In this document: positions 8,482-18,091 of the stretch, piece by piece
How the letters are laid out: each line of letters begins with the position of its first letter
Numbering within the stretch: position 1 is the stretch's first letter
NCBI GenBank assembly: GCA_041530395.1
Contig: CP136945.1
Span: 1,674,001 to 1,738,000, forward strand
Direction: 5' to 3'
Length of the DNA stretch: 64,000 bases
Source: Thermosynechococcaceae cyanobacterium Okahandja
GTDB taxonomy: Bacteria > Cyanobacteriota > Cyanobacteriia > Thermosynechococcales > Thermosynechococcaceae
Program-made: the position numbers and the translations under genes
Notes under the pieces: model-generated
Databases searched by the model: none
What the model was told of the DNA's origin: nothing
What the model saw: the letters and a program-made list of their open reading frames with translations, nothing else

Positions 8482-9033
8482 ATGCGCTATTGGATTTCAT
8501 CGCTGTTGCTGAGTGGGGTGCTGGCAACCGTAGGGGCGATCGCCCCAGCGTTGGCCGCAGAAACCCTCAACCTTGTCTTTGGCGCCCAAAACCAGCGGGG
8601 CATGGAAATTGCGGTGGCCGACCTACGCACCTACGCCGAAACGGGGAGGGCCAACGGCAACCTTCAAGTTTTGCTATCAATGGCAACCCCAGAACAACAG
8701 GCAGAGTTCCGTCAACTCTTAACCTTGCCGTTTCCGGTCAAGGCCGAGCAATTGCAAGCTCTTGGGGAGCAACAGAGTGGTGCCGACCTCCTGAAATCCG
8801 TTGCCGCCGCAACATTGCGCCCCGATGAGGAGGGGATTACTGCCCTAAAAACCGCCATGCTCAAGGGGCTGAACGCTGAAGGTGGCCTAACACTGCTGGC
8901 ATTTTTAGAAGCCTATCCTGCATCAACGATGACCATTGATATTATCCAGATGCAGGCCATCCTCGAGGCCAACAAACCGCTGATGGAGAAGTATCTGTCA
9001 CGCCAAGCTCAGCCAGTGACCCACAACCCGTAA
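8482..9033 (+). CDS. Secreted DUF1400-domain protein
   Basis: The 183-residue protein begins with a signal peptide (roughly residues 1-25, ending in APALAAE) followed by a DUF1400 domain. DUF1400 usually precedes an alpha/beta hydrolase domain in cyanobacterial proteins; here only the N-terminal domain is present and the protein ends soon after it, so no catalytic triad can be expected. An AGGAG at 8467-8471 supports the ATG at 8482. It may be a stand-alone DUF1400 protein or a truncated hydrolase; the next gene is convergent. Confidence 0.75.
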   Translation: MRYWISSLLLSGVLATVGAIAPALAAETLNLVFGAQNQRGMEIAVADLRTYAETGRANGNLQVLLSMATPEQQAEFRQLLTLPFPVKAEQLQALGEQQSGADLLKSVAAATLRPDEEGITALKTAMLKGLNAEGGLTLLAFLEAYPASTMTIDIIQMQAILEANKPLMEKYLSRQAQPVTHNP

Positions 9034-9046
9034 CAAGAGGGTTCAA

Positions 9047-9835
9047 CTAGCGCGTCTTGGGTAACTGCCCCCGCTCAATCAGCATCGCCCATGCCCGTAG
9101 TACCGCTACCAAGTCAGAGGCTAGGCGGTGTTCGTTGGCTTCAGGAATCCGAACCGTCGCGGTAGGGGTGGAAATGATGTTGGTGGCCACTGGGGTTGGG
9201 GTGGTGGGTGTCACAAAATCTACCCCGTCGAATCGTTGGAAGCGCCGCTCTTGTAGCAATGTAGTAAATCCCGCCACTAGGGTGGGTGCAATTGTGCGGA
9301 GGGTGCGGCTTAGGGTCTCGCCCCGTGGGTTGCGGGTTTCTTGGACAATGCGACCATCGCTGAGCAGGAGGGTCACTTGGGGTGGGCGATCCAACGTTGT
9401 CTGGCGAATCACCCGAAAGATGGCTGCCTCCGGTAAGGGGGCGGGTTGATCCTCGGGGGCAAGCTGCCGAGGGGGCTGAATGAGGGTGCCGATCATGCGG
9501 CTGCCCGCGGCATCCCACAGAAGTAAAGAGCCACTTTGATTACTACGATAGACCCATTGTTGGGGGTAGGGCGCTGTTGGGTTTGTGAGGGTAAGCTCCC
9601 AGCCCGGGGTCAGGCGTTCCGGGCAGTCGGCGCGGAGGCCACCTAGCCCCAAACAGCCATCGGACCATACCCGTGGCTGCACCTGCGCCACCGTAATTTG
9701 GCTGGGGTCTTCACCGAATTGTGCAGCGGCGGTGGCGATCGCCTGCTGAATTAAGGCGGGCGGTGGTGTTGGCGCTTGCGCCCAGAGGGGGGTAGCCCAT
9801 ACCAGCAGAGCGTAAGCTCCTAGCCCATAGCCCAT
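9047..9835 (-). CDS. Secreted hypothetical protein
   Basis: This 262-residue protein has a signal peptide (residues 1-19, cleavage after LWAQA) and no other membrane segment. A region with the paired cysteines SDGCLGLGG and ADCPERL (about residues 58-72) followed by PGWELTLTNP recurs in secreted cyanobacterial proteins of unknown function. The C-terminal half contains a Pro/Thr-rich linker and a helical end. It lies 9 bp downstream of gcvP with an AGGAGG site before its ATG, so it may be cotranscribed with gcvP, but I see no functional link. Confidence 0.7.
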   Translation of the reverse strand: MGYGLGAYALLVWATPLWAQAPTPPPALIQQAIATAAAQFGEDPSQITVAQVQPRVWSDGCLGLGGLRADCPERLTPGWELTLTNPTAPYPQQWVYRSNQSGSLLLWDAAGSRMIGTLIQPPRQLAPEDQPAPLPEAAIFRVIRQTTLDRPPQVTLLLSDGRIVQETRNPRGETLSRTLRTIAPTLVAGFTTLLQERRFQRFDGVDFVTPTTPTPVATNIISTPTATVRIPEANEHRLASDLVAVLRAWAMLIERGQLPKTR

Positions 9836-9844
9836 AGCACCTCC

Positions 9845-12712
9845 TTAGGAGACTTCAAACGAGGGGGTCGAGCAACTGCACACCAGATGGCGATCGCCGT
9901 AGGCATTATCAATACGGGCAACCGCAGGCCAGAATTTATACTCCCGTAACCACGGTGCCGGATAGGCGGCCACCTGCCGCGAGTAGCGATGGGGCCACTC
10001 ATCGTTGCAAACCATTAGCGCTGAGTGGGGGGCGTGCTTCAGGGGGTTATGGTGGCGATCGCTTAAGCCGGCTTCCACCTCAGCAATTTCGGCGCGAATA
10101 GCAATCATCGCCTCACAAAAGCGATCTAGCTCCGCCTTAGTTTCGCTTTCCGTGGGTTCAATCATTAACGTGCCGGGCACCGGCCATGACACCGTCGGCG
10201 CATGGAAGCCATAGTCCATCAAGCGCTTAGCAATATCCTCCACTTCAATACCCGCAGATTTTTTCAGGGGCCGCAGATCTAAAATACATTCGTGCGCCAC
10301 CAGCCCATTGGCGCCCTTATACAGCACCGGATAGTAGGGTTCCAGCCGCTTGGCAATATAGTTGGCATTGAGGATGGCCACCGCCGTGGCGCGGGTTAAG
10401 CCCACGCCTCCCATCAGGGTAATGTACATCCATGAAATGGGCAGAATACTGGCACTGCCCCAAGGTGCTGCCGTGACCGGCCCAATCTCCGCCGCCTGCG
10501 GTTTGATGTGGGTGGTGGGTAAAAAGGGCGCAAGGTGTGCCTTGACACCAATGGGGCCAACGCCGGGGCCGCCCCCCCCATGGGGGATGCAAAAGGTTTT
10601 GTGCAAATTGAGATGACAAACATCGGCACCAAAATCTGCCGGACGGCACAGCCCCACTTGGGCATTCATATTGGCACCATCCATATACACTTGACCGCCG
10701 TAGCGATGAATGAGATCACAAATGGCGCGGATTTCTGTCTCAAAGACCCCATGGGTCGAAGGGTAGGTCACCATCAGCGCCGCCAGACGTTCTTGGTATT
10801 GCTCAGCCTTCAGCGCCAAGTCAGCCACATCAATGTTGCCTTGGGGATCACAGTGAACCGCGACCACCTGCATCCCCGCCATCACCGCACTAGCGGGATT
10901 GGTGCCATGGGCAGAGGTGGGAATCAGACACACGTTGCGATGCCCCTCGCCACGGCTCTGGTGGTACTGGCGAATCACGAGCAAGCCAGCGTACTCCCCT
11001 TGGGAACCGGCATTCGGTTGCAGGGAAATCGCATCAAAGCCCGTAATTTCCGCCAGCATGGCCGAGAGTTCAGCAAAAAGCTGCTGATAGCCTTGGGTTT
11101 GCTCTGGTGGGGCAAAGGGGTGAACCTGATTAAACTCCGGCCAGCTAATGGGGACCATTTCGGCGGTTGCGTTCAGCTTCATGGTGCAAGAGCCAAGGGG
11201 AATCATCGAGGTGGTCAGGGACAGATCCTTGGCTTGCAAACGGTGGAGATAACGGAGTAGCCCGTGCTCGCTGTGGTACTGCTGAAAGACCGGATGCTGC
11301 AAGTAGCGACTCTGGCGTACTAAGCCACCGGGTAAGGCGGTGGGAATCGGCGTGGTTGGCCATGGGGCGGCAAACAGCACCAAGAGATCCTGCACATCGC
11401 CGGTGGTGGTGGTTTCATCAAGGGTAATGCCCACACTGCCATCCTCAAAGTAGCGTAGGTTAATGTGAGCGGCCTTAGCGCGTGCTTGCAGTTCTGTCAG
11501 GGAACGCTGCCCCAAATCAATGCGCAACGTGTCAAAAAAGCTGCTGTGCCACAGCCGATAGCCAGCACATTCTAGTCCTTGCGCCAGTTGCGCCGTCAAC
11601 TGATGAATCCGTGTGGCAATCTGCCGCAATCCTACTGGCCCGTGATAGACGGCGTACATACTGGCCATAATTGCCAGCAAGACTTGAGCAGTGCAGATGT
11701 TACTCGTCGCTTTTTCACGGCGAATGTGCTGCTCGCGGGTTTGTAGGGCCAGCCGCAGGGCGGGTTGACCCAAGGCATCGTGGGACACCCCCACCAACCG
11801 TCCCGGCAACTGCCGTTTGAAGGCTTCGCGGGTGGCAAAAAACGCCGCATGGGGACCACCATAGCCGAGGGGAACACCGAAGCGCTGGGAACTCCCCACG
11901 GCAATATCGGCACCCAATTCTCCTGGTGGTGTCAGTAACGTCAGAGCCAGCAGATCCGTAGCGACTGTAACGAGGAGGCCGTGGTGATGGGCGGTGGCAA
12001 TGAGGGGGCGCGGATCTCGAATGGCACCATCACTGGCGGGGTACTGAAGCAGCAGGCCAAAGGCATCCTGCCAGGGTAGTTCAGCCGCGGTTGGATCTAT
12101 GGGCACAATTTCAATGTTGAGGGGCAAGGCACGGGTGCGCAGTACCGCAAGGGTTTGGGGATGGCAGTCCTGGGCAACCAGAAAGCGGCGTGCCTCTTTT
12201 TGGCGGCAGGCATTGAGGCTGAGGGTCATGGCCTCGGCAGCGGCAGTGGCTTCGTCTAGGAGCGAGGCATTGGCAATATCAAGACCCGTTAGATCGCAGA
12301 CGAGGGTTTGGTAATTAAGGAGGGCTTCGAGGCGACCCTGGGCAATTTCGGCTTGGTAGGGGGTGTACTGGGTGTACCAGCCCGGGTTTTCAAGGATATT
12401 GCGTTGGAGGACGGGTGGGGTAATACAGTTGGCATAGCCCATGCCGATGTAGCTGCGCCACACTTGGTTTTGCTGGGCGATTGCCCGTAATTTTGCCAGT
12501 GCCGCCATTTCGCTTAGCCCCTCGGGCAGGTCTAGGGGGCGGCTCAAGCGAATATCTGCTGGAATCACGGCATCAATGAGTTCCCCAAGGCTGCTGTAGC
12601 CCACTGTGGCCAGCAGGATCGGCAGGTCTTCCGGGGTAATGCCAATATGCCGAGCGACAAATTCGGCATCCGTGTCTAACAGCGTTTGCAGGTGGGGCGG
12701 CGAACTGACCAT
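9845..12712 (-). CDS. gcvP: Glycine dehydrogenase (decarboxylating), P protein
   Basis: At 955 residues this is the full-length single-chain P protein. The N-terminal half begins with [21 protein letters not shown], and the C-terminal half carries the pyridoxal-phosphate lysine in [16 protein letters not shown]. It decarboxylates glycine and passes aminomethyl to the H protein of the glycine cleavage system, which in cyanobacteria serves photorespiratory glycine. gcvH and gcvT are not adjacent. The 36 bp between its start and the upstream methyltransferase gene are too short for a glycine riboswitch, and it is probably cotranscribed with that gene. Confidence 0.97.
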   Translation of the reverse strand: MVSSPPHLQTLLDTDAEFVARHIGITPEDLPILLATVGYSSLGELIDAVIPADIRLSRPLDLPEGLSEMAALAKLRAIAQQNQVWRSYIGMGYANCITPPVLQRNILENPGWYTQYTPYQAEIAQGRLEALLNYQTLVCDLTGLDIANASLLDEATAAAEAMTLSLNACRQKEARRFLVAQDCHPQTLAVLRTRALPLNIEIVPIDPTAAELPWQDAFGLLLQYPASDGAIRDPRPLIATAHHHGLLVTVATDLLALTLLTPPGELGADIAVGSSQRFGVPLGYGGPHAAFFATREAFKRQLPGRLVGVSHDALGQPALRLALQTREQHIRREKATSNICTAQVLLAIMASMYAVYHGPVGLRQIATRIHQLTAQLAQGLECAGYRLWHSSFFDTLRIDLGQRSLTELQARAKAAHINLRYFEDGSVGITLDETTTTGDVQDLLVLFAAPWPTTPIPTALPGGLVRQSRYLQHPVFQQYHSEHGLLRYLHRLQAKDLSLTTSMIPLGSCTMKLNATAEMVPISWPEFNQVHPFAPPEQTQGYQQLFAELSAMLAEITGFDAISLQPNAGSQGEYAGLLVIRQYHQSRGEGHRNVCLIPTSAHGTNPASAVMAGMQVVAVHCDPQGNIDVADLALKAEQYQERLAALMVTYPSTHGVFETEIRAICDLIHRYGGQVYMDGANMNAQVGLCRPADFGADVCHLNLHKTFCIPHGGGGPGVGPIGVKAHLAPFLPTTHIKPQAAEIGPVTAAPWGSASILPISWMYITLMGGVGLTRATAVAILNANYIAKRLEPYYPVLYKGANGLVAHECILDLRPLKKSAGIEVEDIAKRLMDYGFHAPTVSWPVPGTLMIEPTESETKAELDRFCEAMIAIRAEIAEVEAGLSDRHHNPLKHAPHSALMVCNDEWPHRYSRQVAAYPAPWLREYKFWPAVARIDNAYGDRHLVCSCSTPSFEVS

Positions 12713-12748
12713 AGAGACATCAGAGCATCAGTGAATTGTTCATATATC

Positions 12749-13393
12749 TTAATGGCTGATCGCAGAAATAGGTTTGCGGGCGTGGATCACTTGCAGGCTG
12801 CGTCCGAGGTGATAGTGCTGGTCGGCCAGTTCAAAGCCTTGCTCCTGCAACACTTGCGCCAAATCCGTCTTCAGCAGTTGCCAAGCGGTTTCGGTTTCAA
12901 ACAGCCAGAAAAATAGTGCTAGCCCCGGCCACAACAGGGGAAAGTGCGGGCGATGAAAGTCAATCAGGGCAAACCAACCACCGGGCTTAAGAACGCGCCA
13001 AACTTCCGCAATAATGGCGGTTAGCTGCTGCGGTTGCATTTCGTGGAGCGCCATACTGGTATGCACCAGATCAAACGATTGATCTTCAAAGGGCATGGCT
13101 TCAGCAAAGGCTTCCACGTAGGTGGCTTGGGGTACGCGCTCTCGAGCGCGGGCGATCGCCTTCGGGGAGGCATCGAGGCCCGTGACCTGATCAAAGGCCG
13201 TGGTTAAGGATTCGGTAACAATGCCATGGGCGCAACACAAATCCAGTACTACCGTACTGCGGGGCAGGTTTAAGCCCTGCCAAGCCAAGTGATGGAGGCG
13301 ATCGCGCCCCCCCACGGCGATTGCAGCAATGCCGCTAATGGTGTCGTAAAGCCATGGAAACTGGTAGCTCCATGTGCGGAGAACGGTTGCCAT
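12749..13393 (-). CDS. Class I SAM-dependent methyltransferase
   Basis: The 214-residue protein has a Rossmann methyltransferase core with motif I VLDLCCAHG, the acidic SAM-ribose residue in TGLDASPKA, and post-motifs FDLVHTSMALHEM and VLKPGGWFALIDF. This UbiE/MenG-like arrangement suggests a small-molecule or quinone substrate, but the sequence does not decide it. It is immediately upstream of gcvP on the same strand. Confidence 0.82.
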   Translation of the reverse strand: MATVLRTWSYQFPWLYDTISGIAAIAVGGRDRLHHLAWQGLNLPRSTVVLDLCCAHGIVTESLTTAFDQVTGLDASPKAIARARERVPQATYVEAFAEAMPFEDQSFDLVHTSMALHEMQPQQLTAIIAEVWRVLKPGGWFALIDFHRPHFPLLWPGLALFFWLFETETAWQLLKTDLAQVLQEQGFELADQHYHLGRSLQVIHARKPISAISH

Positions 13394-13484
13394 AGAGGGT
13401 TACCTAAAACAGGAATGGTTTCAGCATAGGGGGCGATCGCCACAGAGCTTAAAATAGACTCAACTGCGATGGAAGTATAAACTA

Positions 13485-13697
13485 ATGTATCAATCCCCCG
13501 TACTGGTTAGCCCCAATGGGCATTCCCTAGACATTTCCCTTGATCCCTTCTGGCAGGGCCTACAGCAGTTAGCATCCCACGTGCTGATTTCGCTGTGCCT
13601 GTCTCTGTTGCTCACCATTGCCCTCAGTATCCTTAGCTATTGGTTTAGCAGTACGTTTGGTATTCCGGTAATGCCGTTTTTCTTTGTTGTGATCTAA
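13485..13697 (+). CDS. Small single-pass membrane protein, unknown
   Basis: A 70-residue ORF begins at an ATG preceded by GGAAG. It has a polar N-terminus and a long hydrophobic C-terminal half (about residues 32-68) that could form one or two membrane helices. No family was recognised. It lies 45 bp upstream of the holin-family protein on the same strand, which supports a real short gene. Confidence 0.5.
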   Translation: MYQSPVLVSPNGHSLDISLDPFWQGLQQLASHVLISLCLSLLLTIALSILSYWFSSTFGIPVMPFFFVVI

Positions 13698-13742
13698 GGC
13701 ATTGGTGCAAAGTTACGGTAAAGCGTTGGAGGAGTTATTGTT

Positions 13743-14105
13743 ATGATTTGGGGCTTGCTTGTCACTTGGATTGTGACCAGTATTAGTTTATTTGTTGTCT
13801 CGCGCCTTTCCTTCTTGGGCGTGGAAATCGATAAGTTTAGTACGGCGCTGTGGTCGGCCATTGTCTTTGGGGTGCTGAACGCGACGCTAGGGGCAGTCCT
13901 CAAATTTCTTTCCTTCCCCTTTATCTTTTTGTCGTTGGGGCTTTTTGCCCTGATAATTAATGCGGCCATTTTTGCGTTGGCCGCGGCTATTGTGGATGGT
14001 TTTACCCTGCGCAATGGGTTCTGGAGTGCTCTATTGGGATCCATTGCCCTCAGTCTAATGAATTCCCTCTCCTTTGGACTCTTGACTCGATTGGGAGTAT
14101 TCTAA
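13743..14105 (+). CDS. Phage holin family 4-type membrane protein
   Basis: The 120-residue protein has four hydrophobic segments and matches the widespread bacterial family annotated as phage holin superfamily IV, with the conserved FGVLNATLG stretch in its second helix region. Despite the name these are chromosomal proteins of unknown role, not evidence of a prophage. GGAGGAG precedes the ATG. The 3' end overlaps the convergent cbiG-cobJ gene by 51 bases. Confidence 0.8.
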   Translation: MIWGLLVTWIVTSISLFVVSRLSFLGVEIDKFSTALWSAIVFGVLNATLGAVLKFLSFPFIFLSLGLFALIINAAIFALAAAIVDGFTLRNGFWSALLGSIALSLMNSLSFGLLTRLGVF

Positions 14106-16001
14106 AGCCGCCAAGTAGCCCCGGGGCGTAATTAACCAATCCTGAAAGCGCCGCGTGGTTGCATTGCCAATTAAAACAAGGCTAAACATATCCACGGCGG
14201 CGGGCTGAAATGCTGCCAAGGTGGTGAGGGTAATCTGCTCTTCGGGACGGTAGGCGGCTCGCACAATGGCGACCGGCGTGCTGGGGGGGCGATGGCGTTG
14301 GAAAATCTGCTGCGCCTGCACCAATTGTTGTTGGCGATCGCGGGAGCGGGGATTGTAAAGAGCCGTTACAAAGTCTGCTTTGGCAGCAGCTTCAAGGCGT
14401 GCCTCAATGACCGGCCATGGGGTGAGGCGATCGCTGAGGCTAATGGTACAAAAATCGTGCATCAGGGGAGCACCCACGCGGGCAGCGGCAGCATTGACGG
14501 CACTCACGCCCGGAAAGACGTTAACAGCCAAATCGCTGCGGTTGGACTGCATCAATAGTTCTAGCACTAAGCCAGCCATGCCGTAGATGCCACAGTCCCC
14601 TGAGGAGACCACGGCCACGTGCAGCCCCCAGCTCGCGAGTTCAATGGCCGCTTGGGCGCGCTCTCGCTCTTGGGTAATGGGGTAGGTGCAGACCATCTGC
14701 CCCGGCTGCTGCAATGGTGTGAGGAGTTTTAAGTACAGTTCATAACCCATCCAAACATCCGCCGCCAATAGGGCCGTGCGAGCCGCCATTGTCAGTTGAT
14801 CAAGGGCACCGGGGCCTGTGCCAATGAGGGCGATCGCCCCCTTACGGGGAATATATTCCCGCCGGGATTGCGCCACTGCCACGGTCACTGCCCCTTGGTA
14901 AGCAGGATGGCGATAGATCTGCTTTGGCACCAGTAACGGGCCGCGATCGCTGGCCAGCAATGCCGCTGCTTCCGCCACACTGGGGGTACCCATCTCGGCG
15001 GCGACAATGGCGGAGGGGGTCGGAACTGTCACCTGTTGGAGTTGGGCAGCACTAAACCAGCGAATCGGCCACTGGTAACGTTGGGCGACTTGGAGCAGCC
15101 CCACTTCATCGGCTTTGCGATCAATACTGGCAAGGCCGGCGATCGCTGCTCTGGCTAATCCGGCCTCCTCTAACGTTTGGGTAATCGCCGCCTCGATTAC
15201 AGCAGCATCCGTGCCGCGCTCACAGCCAATCCCGAGCCACAGCACCCGCGGATGCCACACGACCCCCACGTCAGGCTGAATGGCCTTTTCCGTAATCCAA
15301 ACGGCGGCTTCCTGCGGCGGGGCACTCACCCATTTGATAGGCTGCTCCCTCGCCAGTCCGGTACGCCATAACTCACTGCCACAGGTCTGGAACACCGATA
15401 GCACCTGCTGCTGAGCTTGCAAGGCCGCCATCCTATTCCAGTCGCCTGCGCCGTGCTGCCAGCCTAGAGCCTTGCCCCAACAGTCCACCGCAAAGTAGCG
15501 CTGAGTGTGGCTTGCCCCCGTCAGAATGGGTGTTGCACCAATAGCCGCTGCTAAAATCTGGCAGAGGCGATCGCCCCCTGCCCCATGACTGCCCACTAAG
15601 CTAATAAGCCACTGGCCATCCTCCGAAAGCACACAGACCGCCGGATCCTTACGCTTCTCCTCAAGGAGAGGCGCAATCAGGCGCACCACTGCACCACAGG
15701 CTAGAGTAAAAAGCCAACTCCGATAGTGGTGCCAAACAGTATTCAAGTGGCTTGCCAAACTATCGCTGTACCGCTGAGCATCCTCGATGTCCACCGCCAG
15801 ATGCGCTGGCAGCCACAAATCAAACTCTATACCTGCGCGGCGCAAGTGTTCCAGTTGGGTGGCACCTTGGCGGGTGGTGGCGATCGCGGCCAAGGGCGAC
15901 CAAGTTTCCAGTTGATGCACAGTACGATTAAACGGTGGCATAGCTGCGGCGGCGCAAAGTACCGCCAACCCTCCCACTAAAGAAAAGGTCAATGCTAACA
16001 T
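14055..16001 (-). CDS. cobJ: Fused CbiG-type protein and precorrin-3B C17-methyltransferase
   Basis: The 648-residue protein is a two-enzyme fusion. Residues about 1-385 resemble CbiG (cobalt-precorrin-5A hydrolase), including LACGAVVRLIAPLL and the C-terminal CbiG segment starting LWLGIGCERGT. Residues about 390-635 are a CobJ/CbiH methyltransferase with the SAM-binding GTGPGALDQLT motif, SSGDCGIYGMA, and PGVSAVNAAAARVGAPLMHDF. CobJ methylates C17 with ring contraction in corrin synthesis. The CbiG-CobJ fusion is known in cyanobacteria. The last 17 codons overlap the convergent holin-family gene. A hydrophobic N-terminus precedes the CbiG part; its function is unclear. Confidence 0.92.
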   Translation of the reverse strand: MLALTFSLVGGLAVLCAAAAMPPFNRTVHQLETWSPLAAIATTRQGATQLEHLRRAGIEFDLWLPAHLAVDIEDAQRYSDSLASHLNTVWHHYRSWLFTLACGAVVRLIAPLLEEKRKDPAVCVLSEDGQWLISLVGSHGAGGDRLCQILAAAIGATPILTGASHTQRYFAVDCWGKALGWQHGAGDWNRMAALQAQQQVLSVFQTCGSELWRTGLAREQPIKWVSAPPQEAAVWITEKAIQPDVGVVWHPRVLWLGIGCERGTDAAVIEAAITQTLEEAGLARAAIAGLASIDRKADEVGLLQVAQRYQWPIRWFSAAQLQQVTVPTPSAIVAAEMGTPSVAEAAALLASDRGPLLVPKQIYRHPAYQGAVTVAVAQSRREYIPRKGAIALIGTGPGALDQLTMAARTALLAADVWMGYELYLKLLTPLQQPGQMVCTYPITQERERAQAAIELASWGLHVAVVSSGDCGIYGMAGLVLELLMQSNRSDLAVNVFPGVSAVNAAAARVGAPLMHDFCTISLSDRLTPWPVIEARLEAAAKADFVTALYNPRSRDRQQQLVQAQQIFQRHRPPSTPVAIVRAAYRPEEQITLTTLAAFQPAAVDMFSLVLIGNATTRRFQDWLITPRGYLAALEYSQSSQESKGEGIH

Positions 16002-16057
16002 GACTATGGCATCACTGCCTGTTTTCGCTCACTGTAACCGTTGGGAGATCGTACGTC

Positions 16058-16495
16058 ATGGCATTAGCAGTTGGTACCCCTGCTCCAGCCTTCACCGTCA
16101 AAGACACCATGGGCAATACCGTCTCTCTCTCAGACTTTGCCGGTAAAACCGTCGTCCTTTACTTTTACCCTAAAGACGACACCCCCGGCTGCACCAAAGA
16201 AGCCTGTAGCTTTCGCGATAACTACGCCGCCTATCAGGGTAAAGACATAGTCGTGCTAGGCGTTAGCGGTGATGATGAAACCTCGCACCAAAAATTCACT
16301 CAAAAATTTAACCTCCCCTTTCCCTTACTGGCTGACGTAGATAAATTAATCATCAAAGCCTACGATGTGGATGGTGGCGGCTATGCCAAGCGAGTCACCT
16401 ACGTCATTGATGGCAACGGTATCATTTCCCACGTTTACACCAGCATTAACACCGAGACCCACGCCAGCGATATTTTGGCAGACTTAGGTCTTTAA
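16058..16495 (+). CDS. bcp: Peroxiredoxin Q (bacterioferritin comigratory protein)
   Basis: This 145-residue thioredoxin-fold protein has the PrxQ active site TPGCTKEACSF, with the peroxidatic cysteine at 45 and the resolving cysteine at 50, as in the atypical 2-Cys type that forms an intramolecular disulfide. It reduces peroxides using thioredoxin. No signal peptide is present, so it is cytoplasmic. It is divergent from cbiG-cobJ, 56 bp away. Confidence 0.96.
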   Translation: MALAVGTPAPAFTVKDTMGNTVSLSDFAGKTVVLYFYPKDDTPGCTKEACSFRDNYAAYQGKDIVVLGVSGDDETSHQKFTQKFNLPFPLLADVDKLIIKAYDVDGGGYAKRVTYVIDGNGIISHVYTSINTETHASDILADLGL

Positions 16496-16550
16496 GGATA
16501 CCCTTTGAAGGAATTCAAACAAGTGAAGCCAATAGGTATATCTAGTCCTC

Positions 16551-17132
16551 TTACTGACCAGCCGTACCACGAATAGGCCCATTGTATTCAATTTTGATGC
16601 TCGGCTCTCTGGGTGCCACTGTCACCACCGTCTCAATATTAGGAGGCTGTCCCGGAGGCCCCCCCAAGAACCGAAAGGTATAAGTTCCATTCCCGTGATT
16701 TACGTAGGGGGAGTCTTTGGCTGGCCCGTACATGGATGCCTCGGCTCGATACTTGCTGAGTCCACCATTGTGCTGCTCTGCAGCTTGACGAGCAAGGTTT
16801 CGCGCCTTGGGTAAATCACTGTTATCTACAACCATCCCAGGTCGTGGTGGATAACCCATTCCCGGTGGTTGCGGCGGATAGCCCATTCCCGGTGGTTGTG
16901 GTGGATAGCCCACTCCCGGTGGTTGCGGTGGATAGCCCACTCCCGGTGGTTGTGGTGGATAGCCCATTCCCGGTGGTTGCGGTGGATAACCCACTCCCGG
17001 TGGTTGTGGCGGATAACCCACTCCCGGTGGTTGCGGTGGATACCCCATTCCTGGGTATTGTGCAATTGCCTCAGCACCTGAGAAACAGAGAATTATACCA
17101 GTAGTAGCAAGAAAAGCTAAGTGTTTTGTCAT
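16551..17132 (-). CDS. Secreted Pro/Gly/Tyr-rich repeat protein
   Basis: The 193-residue protein has a signal peptide (residues 1-25, ending AEAIAQ), then seven complete copies and one partial copy of the nonapeptide G(M/V)GYPPQPP over about residues 29-100, then a 90-residue C-terminal domain beginning near DLPKARNLARQAAEQHNGG. The repeat resembles extended, extensin- or annexin-like PYP-rich linkers. The C-terminal domain looks globular but I do not recognise it. Probably exported to the periplasm or surface; function unknown. The next minus-strand gene upstream is another small secreted protein. Confidence 0.75.
   Translation of the reverse strand: MTKHLAFLATTGIILCFSGAEAIAQYPGMGYPPQPPGVGYPPQPPGVGYPPQPPGMGYPPQPPGVGYPPQPPGVGYPPQPPGMGYPPQPPGMGYPPRPGMVVDNSDLPKARNLARQAAEQHNGGLSKYRAEASMYGPAKDSPYVNHGNGTYTFRFLGGPPGQPPNIETVVTVAPREPSIKIEYNGPIRGTAGQ
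16845..17058. repeat. 27-bp coding tandem repeat with a 54-bp higher-order period
   Basis: About eight copies of a 27-bp unit encode the G(M/V)GYPPQPP repeats. On the plus strand successive units alternate strictly between GGTTGCGG and GGTTGTGG, so the array looks as if it grew by duplication of a two-unit, 54-bp block. Confidence 0.9.
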
Positions 17133-17192
17133 AAAGCGAGACCTAAAAACTGTAAAGCAAGTCTCAAACGTTCTAAGTGGAAACTTTGATAA

Positions 17193-17603
17193 CTACTTGA
17201 CCTGTAGTGCCCTTGCGGCACATAGTTGCGCGGCATCCATTAAGCCTTTTTTAAGCTCTGGGCTGGCTTTTGTATTAAATTCATTCACCATATCGTTAAA
17301 GTTTTTGTTTTCTGGCGAGGCAAGAACTGAAGAAAGCAGCGTTAATTCCTGAAAAGCAATTTTTGCTTCTAGTTCGTTAATATAACACTGACAATACTCC
17401 TGAATAACTTTTTCCTGCTGACCTTCAACATTTTGCTGAATAGCATCAACACAAGCAACGCGAAAAGCAGACTTAAATTCATCAGTATATCCTTCCGCCA
17501 TGGCAGGTGCTATTCCTAGGCAGAGAAACACTGGCAAACAGATTAATAAGCTAATATGCTTGTTTGCACTTACGTCAGGATGATGTTTCTTAACAGAAAG
17601 CAT
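17193..17603 (-). CDS. Small secreted hypothetical protein with four cysteines
   Basis: The 136-residue product has a signal peptide (hydrophobic core about residues 18-33, cleavage after PAMAE) and a helical mature part with four cysteines (VACVDA, EYCQCY, QLCAAR), suggesting two disulfides. I recognise no family with certainty. The codon use is more AT-rich than its neighbours, hinting at an accessory gene. It lies 60 bp upstream of the Pro/Gly repeat gene on the same strand, and both products look exported. Confidence 0.65.
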   Translation of the reverse strand: MLSVKKHHPDVSANKHISLLICLPVFLCLGIAPAMAEGYTDEFKSAFRVACVDAIQQNVEGQQEKVIQEYCQCYINELEAKIAFQELTLLSSVLASPENKNFNDMVNEFNTKASPELKKGLMDAAQLCAARALQVK

Positions 17604-17814
17604 ATCAATCTCTCAGAAATCAAGTGGAATCAGCAGTTTGTGACATGGCTTTACTACAAATCAATTTGTTACGTTTGATCTGCTGACCCGTAAAACTTGA
17701 TCCGTAAAATCGACAGTAATTTCGGAAAACTTTCAGAAACCTATATCAATAAATTAAAGACCATGTCCCTAGATGGTAGCTTACGGTCTATAAAAAAACT
17801 AGTATAGGATGCAG

Positions 17815-18045
17815 TTAGACATAAAACTTATATTTCAAAGCATTCTGTTTTATTTTTGTTGTATTCCGTAACCTTGCTTTACTCAGAGCACAGGCACGGC
17901 CCAACATGCCTGCCCTGAGCCGCTTAACCATCTCCGCGCAGGGGCGCACACTTTGGCTGCCATTCACAACGCGGCAATGCCCTCTAATCGCCCCAAAGAT
18001 TGAGACTAGGGCGCGATCGCCACCACTTGGTTGACGAGCAATCAA
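17815..18045 (-). pseudogene. Possible degenerate transposase C-terminus
   Basis: The stretch 17604-18091 holds no convincing intact gene. On the minus strand a frame reads AIRGHCRVVNGS followed by RLRAGMLGRACAL. This recalls the RGHW-VEN and R-R-G...A-LR segments near the end of ISAs1/IS4-type transposases, but with many substitutions and no catalytic residues visible. I report it as a probable transposon relic at low confidence; the remaining bases are AT-rich non-coding DNA. Confidence 0.3.
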
Positions 18046-18091
18046 CGAGGCGGAAGCGCACGCCCGCGTCGAGAAGTAGATGCCCGAGCAA

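Noticed and set aside
10535-11260. 241-residue plus-strand ORF inside gcvP
   Set aside because: Antisense shadow of a well-conserved gene.
12713-12748. Glycine riboswitch before gcvP
   Set aside because: Only 36 bp separate gcvP from the upstream gene, too short for either aptamer.
13743-14105. Prophage signal from the holin-family protein
   Set aside because: This family is widespread on bacterial chromosomes and no other phage gene is nearby.
16844-17104. Plus-strand repeat ORFs (VVDSPFPVV... and HSRWLRWI...)
   Set aside because: Antisense or frame-shifted readings of the Pro/Gly repeat gene, which has a signal peptide and a proper C-terminal domain.
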